Below, one piece after another: positions 27,135 through 34,806 of a stretch of 35,511 nucleotides of DNA (its first letter is position 1; the number at the start of each line of letters is the position of its first letter). Made by a program: the position numbers and the translations under genes. The notes beneath the pieces were generated by a model that was not told where the DNA came from, did no database searches, and worked only from the letters and a program-made list of their open reading frames with translations. The DNA comes from Bacteroidales bacterium (GTDB lineage: Bacteria; Bacteroidota; Bacteroidia; Bacteroidales; JAFGUD01). The stretch lies in the NCBI GenBank assembly GCA_016938685.1, contig JAFGUD010000505.1, positions 1-35,511 on the forward strand, written 5' to 3'.

Positions 27135-27959
27135 ATGAATAAAATAATAAGCAAGGAACATCTTTCAGATAAAGTAGCTAAACTTGTTTTAGATGCTCCA
27201 GACATTGCTAAAAGTAGGAAACCCGGCCACTTTGTAATCGTCCGAGTAGAACAAAAAGGAGAAAGAGTTCCCTTAACCATTGCTGATTCAGATGTTGAAA
27301 ACGGCACAATAACTCTTATAATCCAAGAAGTTGGAGTAACATCGGCAAAATTAATTGCCCTAAACGAAGGGGACTATGTTCTTGACGTTGTTGGTCCATT
27401 AGGTCAGGCAACTGATATTCATAAAGTTGGAACAGTTTTATGTGCTGGCGGAGGAGTCGGTGTTGCGCCACTCTATCCAATCGTAAAAGGTTTTAAAGAA
27501 GCCGGAAATAAAGTAATTACCGTTTTAGCAGCAAGAACAAAAGATTTGCTTATTCTAGAAGAAGAAATGCGTAAATATTCAGACGAACTTATTGTAATGA
27601 CAGATGATGGTTCTTATGGACAAAAAGGTTTAGTAACAGCAGGAATGGAACAAGTAATGCAACGCGAAAAAGTTGTTGAATCAATAATTATTGGTCCTGC
27701 AGTTATGATGAAATTTGCAGCTTTGACTACAAAAAAATACAATGTGCCAACACAGGCAAGTTTAAATACTATTATGGTTGATGGTACCGGAATGTGTGGT
27801 GCTTGCAGAATCACTGTTGGAGGTGAAACTAAATTTGTGTGCATCGACGGACCTGAATTTGATGCTCACCAAGTTGACTTTGATCAAATGTTACAACGTT
27901 TGAATGCCTACAAAGACACAGAAATTAAGGAATACGAAGCTTATCAGGCAAGTTTGTAA
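27135..27959 (+). CDS. nfnA: NfnA/SudB-like ferredoxin--NADP oxidoreductase subunit alpha
   Basis: A 274-residue FAD/NAD(H)-binding electron-transfer subunit of the PyrK/DHODB family. The FAD domain spans ~1-95. The NAD-binding loop is GGGVGVAP (105-112). A 2Fe-2S site near the C-terminus is formed by MVDGTGMCGACRITVGG (C221, C224) and KFVCIDGPEFDAH (C236), with D216 the likely fourth ligand as in NfnA. It is 32 nt upstream of the partner subunit. The pair corresponds to NfnAB, which bifurcates electrons between NADPH, NAD+ and ferredoxin. The same architecture is also called sulfide dehydrogenase, so the physiological substrate is uncertain. Confidence 0.88.
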   Translation: MNKIISKEHLSDKVAKLVLDAPDIAKSRKPGHFVIVRVEQKGERVPLTIADSDVENGTITLIIQEVGVTSAKLIALNEGDYVLDVVGPLGQATDIHKVGTVLCAGGGVGVAPLYPIVKGFKEAGNKVITVLAARTKDLLILEEEMRKYSDELIVMTDDGSYGQKGLVTAGMEQVMQREKVVESIIIGPAVMMKFAALTTKKYNVPTQASLNTIMVDGTGMCGACRITVGGETKFVCIDGPEFDAHQVDFDQMLQRLNAYKDTEIKEYEAYQASL

Positions 27960-27991
27960 TACTAATTATTCATCAACCAAATTTAATCAAA

Positions 27992-29470
27992 ATGAAAGAT
28001 TTAGAATTCTATAAAAACGAACGAGCTCAACAATGGCGCGATGAGCTTAGAAAATCAATGAAAGCCAAAGACAGAACTTCTCTTGAAAGAGTTGAAATGG
28101 AAGAACAAGAAGCTCTTGTAAGAAACACAAATTTCACAGAAGTAAACCTTGGCTTAATAGAAAACCTTGCTGTAAACGAAGCAAAAAGATGCTTGGATTG
28201 CGCCGATCCTACTTGTATTGACGGCTGTCCTGTAAACATCAATATCCCTAAATTTGTTAAAAAAATTGAAGCTCAGGATTTCCTTGGTGCTGCCGCTGTA
28301 CTAAAAGAAACTAACTCATTACCAGCAGTTTGCGGTAGAGTTTGTCCTCAGGAAAAACAATGTGAAAACAGCTGTTTTTATACAGTAAAATTAAAAAAGA
28401 CTCCTGTTGCAATCGGATATTTGGAAAGATTTGCTGCTGATTATGAAAGAAATAGCGGACAAGTTAATATTCCTGAAGTTGCCGAAAGTAACGGAATTAA
28501 AGTAGCTTCTGTTGGTTCAGGACCTGCCGGTTTAGCTTGGGCTGCTGATATGGCCAGAATGGGATACGATGTAACTGTTTTTGAAGCTTTACACGAAATT
28601 GGCGGTGTTTTGAAATATGGAATTCCTGAATTTCGTCTTCCTAACGATATTATTGATTTTGAAATAGAAAACCTTAGAAAAATGGGCGTAAAATTCCATT
28701 CAAATTTCTTGGTTGGAAAAACTCAAAATTTTGATGATTTAAGAGAACAAGGTTATGAAGCATTTTTTGTTGGAAGTGGCGCCGGTTTGCCAAATTTTAT
28801 GAATATTCCCGGCGAAAACAGCATTAATATTCTTTCATCAAACGAATTTTTGACAAGAGTAAATCTAATGGGTGCTATAAGAACAGACGCTGATACTCCT
28901 GCTCCTATGGGCAAAACCGTAGCTGTTATTGGCGGTGGAAATACTGCAATGGATTCTGTTAGAGTTGCAAAACGCCTAGGAGCTGAAAGGTCAATAATAG
29001 TTTACAGACGTTCTCGTGAAGAAATGCCTGCTCGTATAGAAGAAGTAAAACACGCGATTGAAGAAGAAGTTGAATTTATGAATCTGCATAATCCAATTGA
29101 ATATATTGCAGACGAAAGAGGATTTGTCAAAAAAATGCGACTTCAAAAAATGGAACTTGGCGAACCTGATGCTTCAGGAAGAAGAAGACCTGTACCAATT
29201 GAAGGTGCAATAGAAGAAATTGATGTAGATGTTGTTGTTGTTGCTGTTGGCGTTTCTCCTAATCCTTTAGTTCCTGCCGTTCTTCCAAATCTTGAAACTA
29301 CAAAATGGGGAACCATCGTTGTAAACGACATGATGCAATCATCAGTAGAAGATGTCTTTGCAGGTGGCGATATTGTTAGAGGTGGTGCAACAGTTATTCT
29401 TGCTATGGGTGACGGAAGAAAAGCAGCCGAAGGAATGCAAAAATACTTGAAAGAAAAAAATAGAGCTTAA
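27992..29470 (+). CDS. nfnB: NfnB/SudA-like NADPH oxidoreductase (GltD-like) subunit beta
   Basis: A 492-residue flavoprotein related to the glutamate synthase small subunit. Two Cys clusters for 4Fe-4S centres lie at the N-terminus: CLDCADPTCIDGC (67-79) and CGRVCPQEKQCENSC (114-128). FAD-binding GSGPAGL is at 175-181, and the NADP-binding GGGNTAMD at 314-321. The end has VFAGGDIVRGGATVILAMGDG. No glutamate synthase large subunit is nearby and the partner is the NfnA-like gene, so NfnB is more probable than GltD. The first ~45 residues are an additional charged helical extension. A strong terminator follows. Confidence 0.9.
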   Translation: MKDLEFYKNERAQQWRDELRKSMKAKDRTSLERVEMEEQEALVRNTNFTEVNLGLIENLAVNEAKRCLDCADPTCIDGCPVNINIPKFVKKIEAQDFLGAAAVLKETNSLPAVCGRVCPQEKQCENSCFYTVKLKKTPVAIGYLERFAADYERNSGQVNIPEVAESNGIKVASVGSGPAGLAWAADMARMGYDVTVFEALHEIGGVLKYGIPEFRLPNDIIDFEIENLRKMGVKFHSNFLVGKTQNFDDLREQGYEAFFVGSGAGLPNFMNIPGENSINILSSNEFLTRVNLMGAIRTDADTPAPMGKTVAVIGGGNTAMDSVRVAKRLGAERSIIVYRRSREEMPARIEEVKHAIEEEVEFMNLHNPIEYIADERGFVKKMRLQKMELGEPDASGRRRPVPIEGAIEEIDVDVVVVAVGVSPNPLVPAVLPNLETTKWGTIVVNDMMQSSVEDVFAGGDIVRGGATVILAMGDGRKAAEGMQKYLKEKNRA

Positions 29471-29495
29471 TTAGAGTATATATTTGTATACAACT

Positions 29496-29521
29496 AAAAA
29501 CCCGCTAAATAGCGGGTTTTT
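29496..29521. terminator. Bidirectional terminator
   Basis: AAAAACCCGCT and AGCGGGTTTTT pair around AAAT between convergent nfnB-like and dnaA genes. Confidence 0.92.
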
Positions 29522-29586
29522 AATTTTATGCAGCTTTGAGTTTACATTTTGTAAACAGTGATTTACGTTTAAGGGGTAAAAAAAAA

Positions 29587-31014
29587 CTAATATTTAAGCA
29601 ATCTTTCAATATCTTCGATATAACTCCTAAATTCTTTGTCAGTATCTGAAAGATTATTAACTGTTTTCATAGCATGTAATACAGTTGAATGATCTCTGCC
29701 GCCAAATTCAGTTCCAATTGAAGACAAACTTTTATTAGTCAGTAATTTTGCAAAATGCATTGCTAAATGTCTAGCCTGCACAACTTCACGTTTTCTGGTC
29801 TTGGCTTTCACAGCTTTTGGTGCAATTTTAAAATAATCGGAAACTATCTGTATTATTTGTTCAATTGTGTAATCAGGTTTTCTCTCTTTAATAAGGTTTT
29901 TGAGTACTTTTTTTGTAAGCTCTAAAGTTATTTTACTAACATCTACAGCTGAATAAGCTAAAACAGATAGAAGAGCACCTTCAAGTTCTCTAATGCTTGT
30001 TGTTATACTATATGCAATAAGTTCAAGTACTTTATCTGATACTTCAATTCCACTTTCGTAAGCTTTTCTTTTAAGAATTTCAACTCTAGTTTCATAATCG
30101 GGAGTCTGTAACTCTGCTGTAAGTCCCCATTTGAATCTGGTAAGTAATCTATCAAAAAAACCTTCTAATTCTGATGGCGGTCTATCAGAAGTTAAAATAA
30201 GTTGTTTTCCTTGTTGATGAAGAAAATTAAAAATATTAAAGAAGATCTTCTGAGTAGCCTCTTTTCCCATAAAATCCTGAATATCGTCAACAATAAAGAC
30301 ATCAATAGAATGGAAAAAATTTATAAAATCATTAACTGAATTATTTCTAACAGCATCAGTATAACGAGTTTGAAAATCATGAGCAGAAACATATAGAACA
30401 ATCTTATCAGGATTTAATTCTTTTGTTTTTAGACCAATTGAATGAGATAAATGGGTTTTACCAACACCAGATGTTCCGTGAAGTAACAATGGATTAAATG
30501 CCGTTTTACCAGGATTCTCAGCTATCTTAAATCCTGCGTTTCTACCTAGTTTATTACATGCACCTTCTACAAAGTTCTCAAAAGTAAGATTTTTGTCAAG
30601 TTGAGAATTGATTGTAACCTTTTTAATTCCGGGAATAATAAAAGGATTTTTAGGAGTGTTACTCATTTGAACACTCACAGGTTTATTCTCAACATTAGCT
30701 CCGTGACTAGAAGGAATTTTTACGGTAGATTTTCTAATATTTTTCGGAGCTGTTGTATTATCAACTACTACTCTATATTCTAATCTAGCTTGCAATCCAA
30801 TTACTCTTCTGAGTGTTCTTCGTAGCAAATCAATATAATGCTCTTCTAAATACTCATAAAAGAAATGAGATGGAACTTGAAGTGTTAATATGGAGTCTTT
30901 ATACGCCACTGCCTTTATTGGCTTAAACCAAGCGAAAAATGAATCCGGATCAACATTGTCCTTTATTATCTGGAGACAATTCTCCCAAATTTTTAAGTGT
31001 GTGCCCTGCTGCAT
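29587..31014 (-). CDS. dnaA: Chromosomal replication initiator DnaA
   Basis: Initiator ATPase that binds DnaA boxes at oriC and melts DNA. Domain I covers ~1-85 (IWENCLQIIKDNVDPDSFFAWF). A linker at ~86-140 is poorly conserved. The AAA+ core has Walker A GTSGVGKTH (180-188) and Walker B FIVDDIQDF (240-248), and the arginine-finger region is near FFDRLLTRFKWG. Domain IV carries the DnaA signature GGRDHSTVLHAMK at 438-450. The length of 475 residues is normal. The Walker A is GTSGVGK instead of the common GGxGLGK. The ATG at 31014 follows a leader holding 16-bp-spaced repeats. Confidence 0.97.
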   Translation of the reverse strand: MQQGTHLKIWENCLQIIKDNVDPDSFFAWFKPIKAVAYKDSILTLQVPSHFFYEYLEEHYIDLLRRTLRRVIGLQARLEYRVVVDNTTAPKNIRKSTVKIPSSHGANVENKPVSVQMSNTPKNPFIIPGIKKVTINSQLDKNLTFENFVEGACNKLGRNAGFKIAENPGKTAFNPLLLHGTSGVGKTHLSHSIGLKTKELNPDKIVLYVSAHDFQTRYTDAVRNNSVNDFINFFHSIDVFIVDDIQDFMGKEATQKIFFNIFNFLHQQGKQLILTSDRPPSELEGFFDRLLTRFKWGLTAELQTPDYETRVEILKRKAYESGIEVSDKVLELIAYSITTSIRELEGALLSVLAYSAVDVSKITLELTKKVLKNLIKERKPDYTIEQIIQIVSDYFKIAPKAVKAKTRKREVVQARHLAMHFAKLLTNKSLSSIGTEFGGRDHSTVLHAMKTVNNLSDTDKEFRSYIEDIERLLKY

Positions 31015-31020
31015 AAAATT

Positions 31021-31061
31021 GTGTGTTTTATTAAAAGTGTGTTTTAAAGTGTGTGTGTTTA
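31021..31061. repeat. Three GTGTGTTT direct repeats at 16-bp spacing
   Basis: Copies of GTGTGTTT(T)A begin at 31021, 31037 and 31053, just upstream of the dnaA ATG. A fourth GTGTGTG lies inside the first codons (30997-31003). On the dnaA strand they read AAACACAC. They may be regulatory sites. Confidence 0.6.
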
Positions 31062-31293
31062 AAAATACTTTTAAAGGTTAAACTTTTTTTTTCTTAAACG
31101 TTTTATTTTTTGTGCAACAATAAATATTTCAATTCTTTTTGACATGACAAAATTTTTTTGCATTTATTTTTAAAATAATCTATTTTTTTTTTGAAACTGT
31201 TCATTTTCAAGGTTTTATAAATATAAAAAAATAAACCATTAGTAATCAGTGCGTTACGACTAACTGTTTTGTTTATAAGCCTAAAATCAATGT

Positions 31294-31368
31294 TAAAGGG
31301 ACTTGACTTATGTATAAATTTACATTGTTTGTTGTAAAGTTAAAAAAAACATAAAAGTAAGTCCTTAA
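31294..31368. repeat. Nested inverted repeat, possible structured RNA
   Basis: AAGGGACTTGACTTATGT (31296-31313) pairs with ACATAAAAGTAAGTCCTT (31349-31366) with small bulges. Inside, TTTACA (31319-31324) pairs with TGTAAA (31333-31338). The result is a long two-tier hairpin with no adjacent T-run. Confidence 0.5.
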
Positions 31369-31526
31369 AATTAGCATAGTTTTATAATCTTATTTTTTTA
31401 TAGTTAAAATTTCTGTGTTTATATTTAAGCTAAATTAACTAAACAGACAAATTTTAAATTAGTTTTATATTTATTTTTCGCAAAGTTTAAATATTTTATA
31501 ATTTAGCGCACAAAATATGTACTATA

Positions 31527-32180
31527 ATGGAAAATTTTGAAAAAATACTGGCAGAAATACCCAAAAACGTTAAATTAGTTGCAGTTTCAAAGACAAAATC
31601 CGAGCAACACATTATTAATATATATAATAAGGGTCATAAAATTTTTGGCGAAAACAAAGTACAAGAGCTTGTTGCTAAATTTGAAAATCTTCCAAAAGAC
31701 ATTGAATGGCACATGATTGGGCACTTACAGACCAACAAAGTAAAATTGATTGCTCCATTTGTTTCCTTAATACATAGCGTAGATAGTTTAAAACTTTTAG
31801 AAGAAATAAATAAAAGAGCCTTACAAAACAACAGAATCATTGATTGTTTGTTAGAAATTCACATTGCAAAAGAAGAAAGCAAATTTGGTTATTCTCAAAA
31901 AGAAGCAATGCAACTTCTTAATAACGAGACACTTGACAAGTTATCAAATATTAGAATAGTTGGTTTAATGGGCATGGCGTCTTATACTGATGATAAAGAT
32001 TCTGTAATTAAAGAGTTTCAAAGTCTGACTTCCTTTTTTAAAATATTAAAAGATAATTACCCAAATAAGTTGCCTTATTTTAAAGAAATTTCAATGGGGA
32101 TGTCGGGAGATTATAAAGAAGCAATTTTCGCAGGCGCAACTATGGTAAGAATTGGCAGCTTAATTTTTGGATCGAGATAA
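31527..32180 (+). CDS. yggS: YggS/PLPBP-family pyridoxal-phosphate homeostasis protein
   Basis: A 217-residue type III fold PLP-binding protein without catalytic activity, implicated in vitamin B6 and amino-acid homeostasis. The PLP lysine is K22 in LVAVSKTKSEQ. Family motifs follow in order: FGENKVQELVAKFENLP, EWHMIGHLQTNKVKLI, IHSVDSLKL, GLMGMASY and a phosphate loop near EISMGMSGDYKEAIFAGATMVRIGSLIFG. The length is slightly below the ~225-235 residues of E. coli YggS. The start is the first ATG. The reverse transcriptase module lies directly downstream on the same strand. Confidence 0.94.
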   Translation: MENFEKILAEIPKNVKLVAVSKTKSEQHIINIYNKGHKIFGENKVQELVAKFENLPKDIEWHMIGHLQTNKVKLIAPFVSLIHSVDSLKLLEEINKRALQNNRIIDCLLEIHIAKEESKFGYSQKEAMQLLNNETLDKLSNIRIVGLMGMASYTDDKDSVIKEFQSLTSFFKILKDNYPNKLPYFKEISMGMSGDYKEAIFAGATMVRIGSLIFGSR

Positions 32181-32275
32181 GAATTTTATCTATTTTTTCT
32201 ATCTCAATTATTATTTTTACATCAGAAATTCTAAAAATAGATATTTTTTCACCAAATTAAAGTACCATAGAGTTT

Positions 32276-32294
32276 ACAATATTAAAAATATTGT
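32276..32294. promoter_or_regulatory. Perfect 8-bp palindrome upstream of the RT RNA promoter
   Basis: ACAATATT and AATATTGT flank AAA, centred about 75 nt before the RNA start. This may be an operator or upstream transcript end; no T-run of terminator quality follows. Confidence 0.4.
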
Positions 32295-32346
32295 TTAATA
32301 ATGTAATCTTAACTTTACATTGATTTTTTTAATAATTTTATATTTT

Positions 32347-32354
32347 TACATTTG
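32347..32354 (+). promoter_or_regulatory. -7 box of the RT-associated RNA
   Basis: TACATTTG is an exact TAnnTTTG. It ends 6 nt before G32361, the first base of the closing helix, so the predicted RNA start and the helix start coincide. A TTG at 32320-32322 lies 24 nt upstream. Confidence 0.6.
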
Positions 32355-32360
32355 TAATAT

Positions 32361-32502
32361 GACAACTCGAGATACGTCATCTGACGTGCCTTCGAAATGA
32401 GGAAGCAAACTTTATTTTTTAGTCATTGAAGGCAGACAAATTTTGTTCACTCATGTCATGGCTTTCAGCCATTCAAAGCTACTCTTGAGTTGTCTTTTTT
32501 TT
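32361..32502 (+). ncRNA. Structured RNA associated with the reverse transcriptase
   Basis: Five helices are readable. P1, 32361-32372 with 32483-32494, has 12 pairs including one G-U and closes the RNA; eight T follow at 32495-32502, so P1 could also terminate transcription. P2, 32374-32378 with 32383-32387, has an AUCU loop. P3, 32388-32393 plus 32396-32400 with 32423-32433, has 11 pairs, a 2-nt bulge and a 22-nt U-rich loop (32401-32422). P4, 32435-32439 with 32443-32447, is a weak helix. P5, 32458-32463 with 32467-32472, has 6 perfect pairs. A -7 box lies 6 nt before the RNA, and the reverse transcriptase begins 25 nt after the T-run. Position upstream of an RT matches retron msr-msd RNAs and DRT RNAs. 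The family is not assigned. Confidence 0.78.
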
Positions 32503-32526
32503 ACTAATAATTTTATTTAGATAAAG

Positions 32527-33780
32527 ATGTTAGAACAATTGTTGGATAATGAATTATGGTTTTCAATATTTGAAAATTTTAAAGAAAAATCTTCCTTTAA
32601 TAGAGCAAAAATAAAAGCCTATAAAGAAATTTTAGAGAAAAAAGACCATATTAAGTCTGCTAAAAAAATCTTAAATCAAAAATACGAATTTTCCATACCT
32701 AAAAAACTAGAAATCAATAAATTAGATACAGGAAAGAAAAAAACAATATATGTTTTTCCTCCATTAGATGATTTTGTGTTAAAAGCAATTTCAAAAATTC
32801 TAACCGAAAATTTCGCACATTTAGTATCTGATGCATGTCACTCTTTTCAGCAAAATAAAGGCGCTAAAACAGCTTTCAGGTCAATCTTAAAGGACAAGTC
32901 GATTGATGATAAATTTGCTTTTAAAACAGATATAAGCAACTATTTTAACTCAATTGATATTACATTGTTTTTAGAGTCCCTACCTGCATCAATTAAGCAG
33001 AATAGAGATATTATGTGGGTTTTGGATAAAATATTGAATAATAATAAAGCTTTATACAAAAACAAACTAATAATAGAACCAAAAGGACTTATGGCTGGCT
33101 CAGCTATAGCCCCATTTCTTTCAAATTTATATTTACACGACATAGATGACTACTTTGTTTCACAAAAAGTTACCTACGCTAGATACTCTGACGATATTAT
33201 TTTTTTTGATGACAAATATTCTTTACAAAATTATATTGTTTTTTTAAATAAAGAACTTACAAAAAAAAATCTAACTATCAATGAATCAAAGACTAACATA
33301 TTTGAACCAAATACAGAATGGACTTTTCTAGGTTTTTCGTATTCAAAAGGCACGATAGATATAGCAAAAGCTACACAACAAAAACTCAAAAGAAAAATAA
33401 GCAGATTGAGCAGACGCTACAATAAGTTGCATGTTGAAAAAAAATTAACTGACAATCAAACACTTACAATGTTTATCAACAAGTTGAACCGTAAAATGTT
33501 AGGTAAAAATTTTAATAACAGCGATTTATGTTGGTCAAGATGGTACTTTCCTTTAATTAATACATCTAATACGTTGAAAGTGATTGATAAATTTGTACAA
33601 GACAAGCTAAGATACAGTGTTAATGGTCATTACAGCAAACTAAACTATAAACAAACCCCCTACTCTATTTTGCAAGAGCTTGATTATCAACCAATAACAA
33701 AACTGTTTTATTTGTTTAAGCATGATTTTGAAAAGTTTAACAAAATTGTTCAAAAATTGAACATTAGTTTACAAACTTAA
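32527..33780 (+). CDS. Reverse transcriptase, retron/DRT (UG)-like, with upstream RNA
   Basis: A 417-residue RNA-directed DNA polymerase, probably using the adjacent RNA as template, primer or cofactor. Fingers motifs lie at ~55-130 (VFPPLDDFVLKAISK, then ACHSFQQNKGAKTAF). Motif A is FKTDISNYFNSID (132-144; D135 catalytic). Motif B is GLMAGSAIAPFLSNLYL (187-203). Motif C is YSDD (220-223). Motif D is INESKTNIF, followed by TFLGFSY (266-272). A basic, helical thumb and a ~130-residue C-terminal extension follow. There is no maturase or endonuclease domain and no adjacent integrase. The hallmark VTG and NAxxH motifs of retron RTs are not evident. It overlaps lysO by 12 bp. Antiviral defence is inference from family and layout. 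Confidence 0.9.
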   Translation: MLEQLLDNELWFSIFENFKEKSSFNRAKIKAYKEILEKKDHIKSAKKILNQKYEFSIPKKLEINKLDTGKKKTIYVFPPLDDFVLKAISKILTENFAHLVSDACHSFQQNKGAKTAFRSILKDKSIDDKFAFKTDISNYFNSIDITLFLESLPASIKQNRDIMWVLDKILNNNKALYKNKLIIEPKGLMAGSAIAPFLSNLYLHDIDDYFVSQKVTYARYSDDIIFFDDKYSLQNYIVFLNKELTKKNLTINESKTNIFEPNTEWTFLGFSYSKGTIDIAKATQQKLKRKISRLSRRYNKLHVEKKLTDNQTLTMFINKLNRKMLGKNFNNSDLCWSRWYFPLINTSNTLKVIDKFVQDKLRYSVNGHYSKLNYKQTPYSILQELDYQPITKLFYLFKHDFEKFNKIVQKLNISLQT

Positions 33781-34371
33781 AAAGAAAGCTACTAAAATAG
33801 GTACTGCAATTGTCAAAATGGTTCCGCTAAAAACAGAAATTATCGCAAATTCGGATCCAACGTATTTAGTTATAATGGGTAAGGTAGTGTCCATTGAAGT
33901 AGCTCCACCTACAGCAATCGGTGCAATTTTTCCAAAATATTTTGCGATTACAGGTGTGAACAATAATGTTAATATCTCCCTGAAAATATTTGATAATAAA
34001 GCTGTTACGCCTAATAATTCTCCACTGGTTTCACTTATAAGAATACTTGAAAGACTATAATAACCAAACCCGGAACCAATTGCCAAACCTTCTTTTATAT
34101 TTATTGTAGGTAAAAATATACTAACAATAACAACACCTATCCATGTTCCAATTGCCGCAGAAACAGGCACTAAGAAAACAGAAAGTTTTGCTTTTTTCAA
34201 CATTTGCCAGGTTTTTGGATTTGCTCCGGTTCCAATTCCAACAAAAAACATCAGAAAAAGAAGAGCATAATAACTAATATCATTTTCTAAAATAAAATCC
34301 GGCAAAAAATTAAAATATGCCAACAATATACCTACAGTAAAAAAACCGATTATTATTAAACTACCTTTCAT
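33769..34371 (-). CDS. lysO: LysO-family exporter, C-terminal part
   Basis: A 200-residue inner-membrane protein with six or so hydrophobic segments, matching the C-terminal portion of LysO (YbjE/DUF340), the lysine exporter. Visible motifs are FLMFFVGIGTGANPKTW, GSGFGYYSLSSILISET and GGATSMDTTLPIITKYVGS. In E. coli LysO is one ~300-residue chain; here the function is divided between this gene and the 92-residue upstream gene. Together they add up to 292 residues. The start overlaps the upstream gene by 11 nt, suggesting coupled translation. The 3' end overlaps the convergent reverse transcriptase by 12 bp. Confidence 0.88.
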   Translation of the reverse strand: MKGSLIIIGFFTVGILLAYFNFLPDFILENDISYYALLFLMFFVGIGTGANPKTWQMLKKAKLSVFLVPVSAAIGTWIGVVIVSIFLPTINIKEGLAIGSGFGYYSLSSILISETSGELLGVTALLSNIFREILTLLFTPVIAKYFGKIAPIAVGGATSMDTTLPIITKYVGSEFAIISVFSGTILTIAVPILVAFFLSL

Positions 34372-34639
34372 TTTTTTTTATAAAAAAGAATTTATATACA
34401 AAATATGAAATATAAATACTTCCAGCAACAGCTGCAAGAGTTAATATTAGGGCATTGAATCCGATTTTATCAAGGTTTTTCACAATTGTTTCATTTGCTC
34501 CAACACTAATTCCAATAAAAAACAACAATCCATAAATTGAAATTGTCGTTAAAATGTCGATTGTTTTTTCAATTTTACGTTTTCTGAAAAGATAACCCAG
34601 AAAAATGCCAATAAAAAGAATTGAAAGTAAAAATATCAT
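34361..34639 (-). CDS. LysO-family exporter, N-terminal part
   Basis: A 92-residue membrane protein with three hydrophobic segments (about 1-18, 30-48 and 60-85) and a short basic loop (FRKRKIEK). LLFFIGISVGANETIV mirrors the FLMFFVGIGTGAN repeat of the C-terminal gene, consistent with an internally duplicated transporter. It corresponds to the N-terminal LysO region. The start is an ATG, with a possible -7 box on the minus strand (TATTTTTG, 34712-34705). Both genes form one transcription unit. Confidence 0.82.
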   Translation of the reverse strand: MIFLLSILFIGIFLGYLFRKRKIEKTIDILTTISIYGLLFFIGISVGANETIVKNLDKIGFNALILTLAAVAGSIYISYFVYKFFFIKKNER

Positions 34640-34704
34640 AAATTAAATTTATATGTTATAAACTTTAGGAAGTCTTTAAAAATCAATAAATCCTAAATTT
34701 TGGG

Positions 34705-34712
34705 CAAAAATA
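34705..34712 (-). promoter_or_regulatory. Candidate -7 box of the lysO genes
   Basis: The minus strand reads TATTTTTG (TAnnTTTG), ~66 nt before the N-terminal lysO start. Confidence 0.4.
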
Positions 34713-34806
34713 ATCTTTCATCTTCAGAAAAGAGATTTTTGTCAAAAAAATTAGGTTTTTCAAAAAAAAAAAGCCAATATTGTTAAAAATTAAAAAAACA
34801 AATGCT

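Larger units (their letters stand above)
31015..31526. other. 512-nt dnaA/yggS divergent intergenic region
   Basis: This region carries the dnaA leader with three GTGTGTTT repeats (31021-31061), a ~75-nt nested inverted repeat (31294-31368) and otherwise AT-rich sequence. I see no perfect DnaA box, tRNA or coding frame. No exact TAnnTTTG box is present near yggS. Confidence 0.5.

Noticed and set aside
27992..29470. Glutamate synthase small subunit GltD.
   Set aside because: There is no GltB and the partner gene is NfnA/SudB-like; NfnB fits better.
31015..31526. Replication origin beside dnaA.
   Set aside because: I see no cluster of DnaA boxes; oriC need not be at dnaA in Bacteroidota.
32361..32502. 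A standard retron msr-msd.
   Set aside because: The inverted ends fit a1/a2 in outline, but the RT lacks evident VTG and NAxxH, and the outer helix ends in a terminator. I left the family open.
32401..32520. A stop-free plus-strand frame of 39 codons across the RT-associated RNA, with an inner ATG at 32458 giving a 20-residue peptide.
   Set aside because: In AT-rich DNA a frame of this length is not rare, it overlaps helices P3-P5 and the T-run, and it does not stay open across the whole RNA as a DRT2-type endless frame would.
32361..33780. Diversity-generating retroelement or group II intron.
   Set aside because: No template/variable repeat pair, no accessory Avd gene, no intron domain V hairpin, and no maturase or HNH domain.
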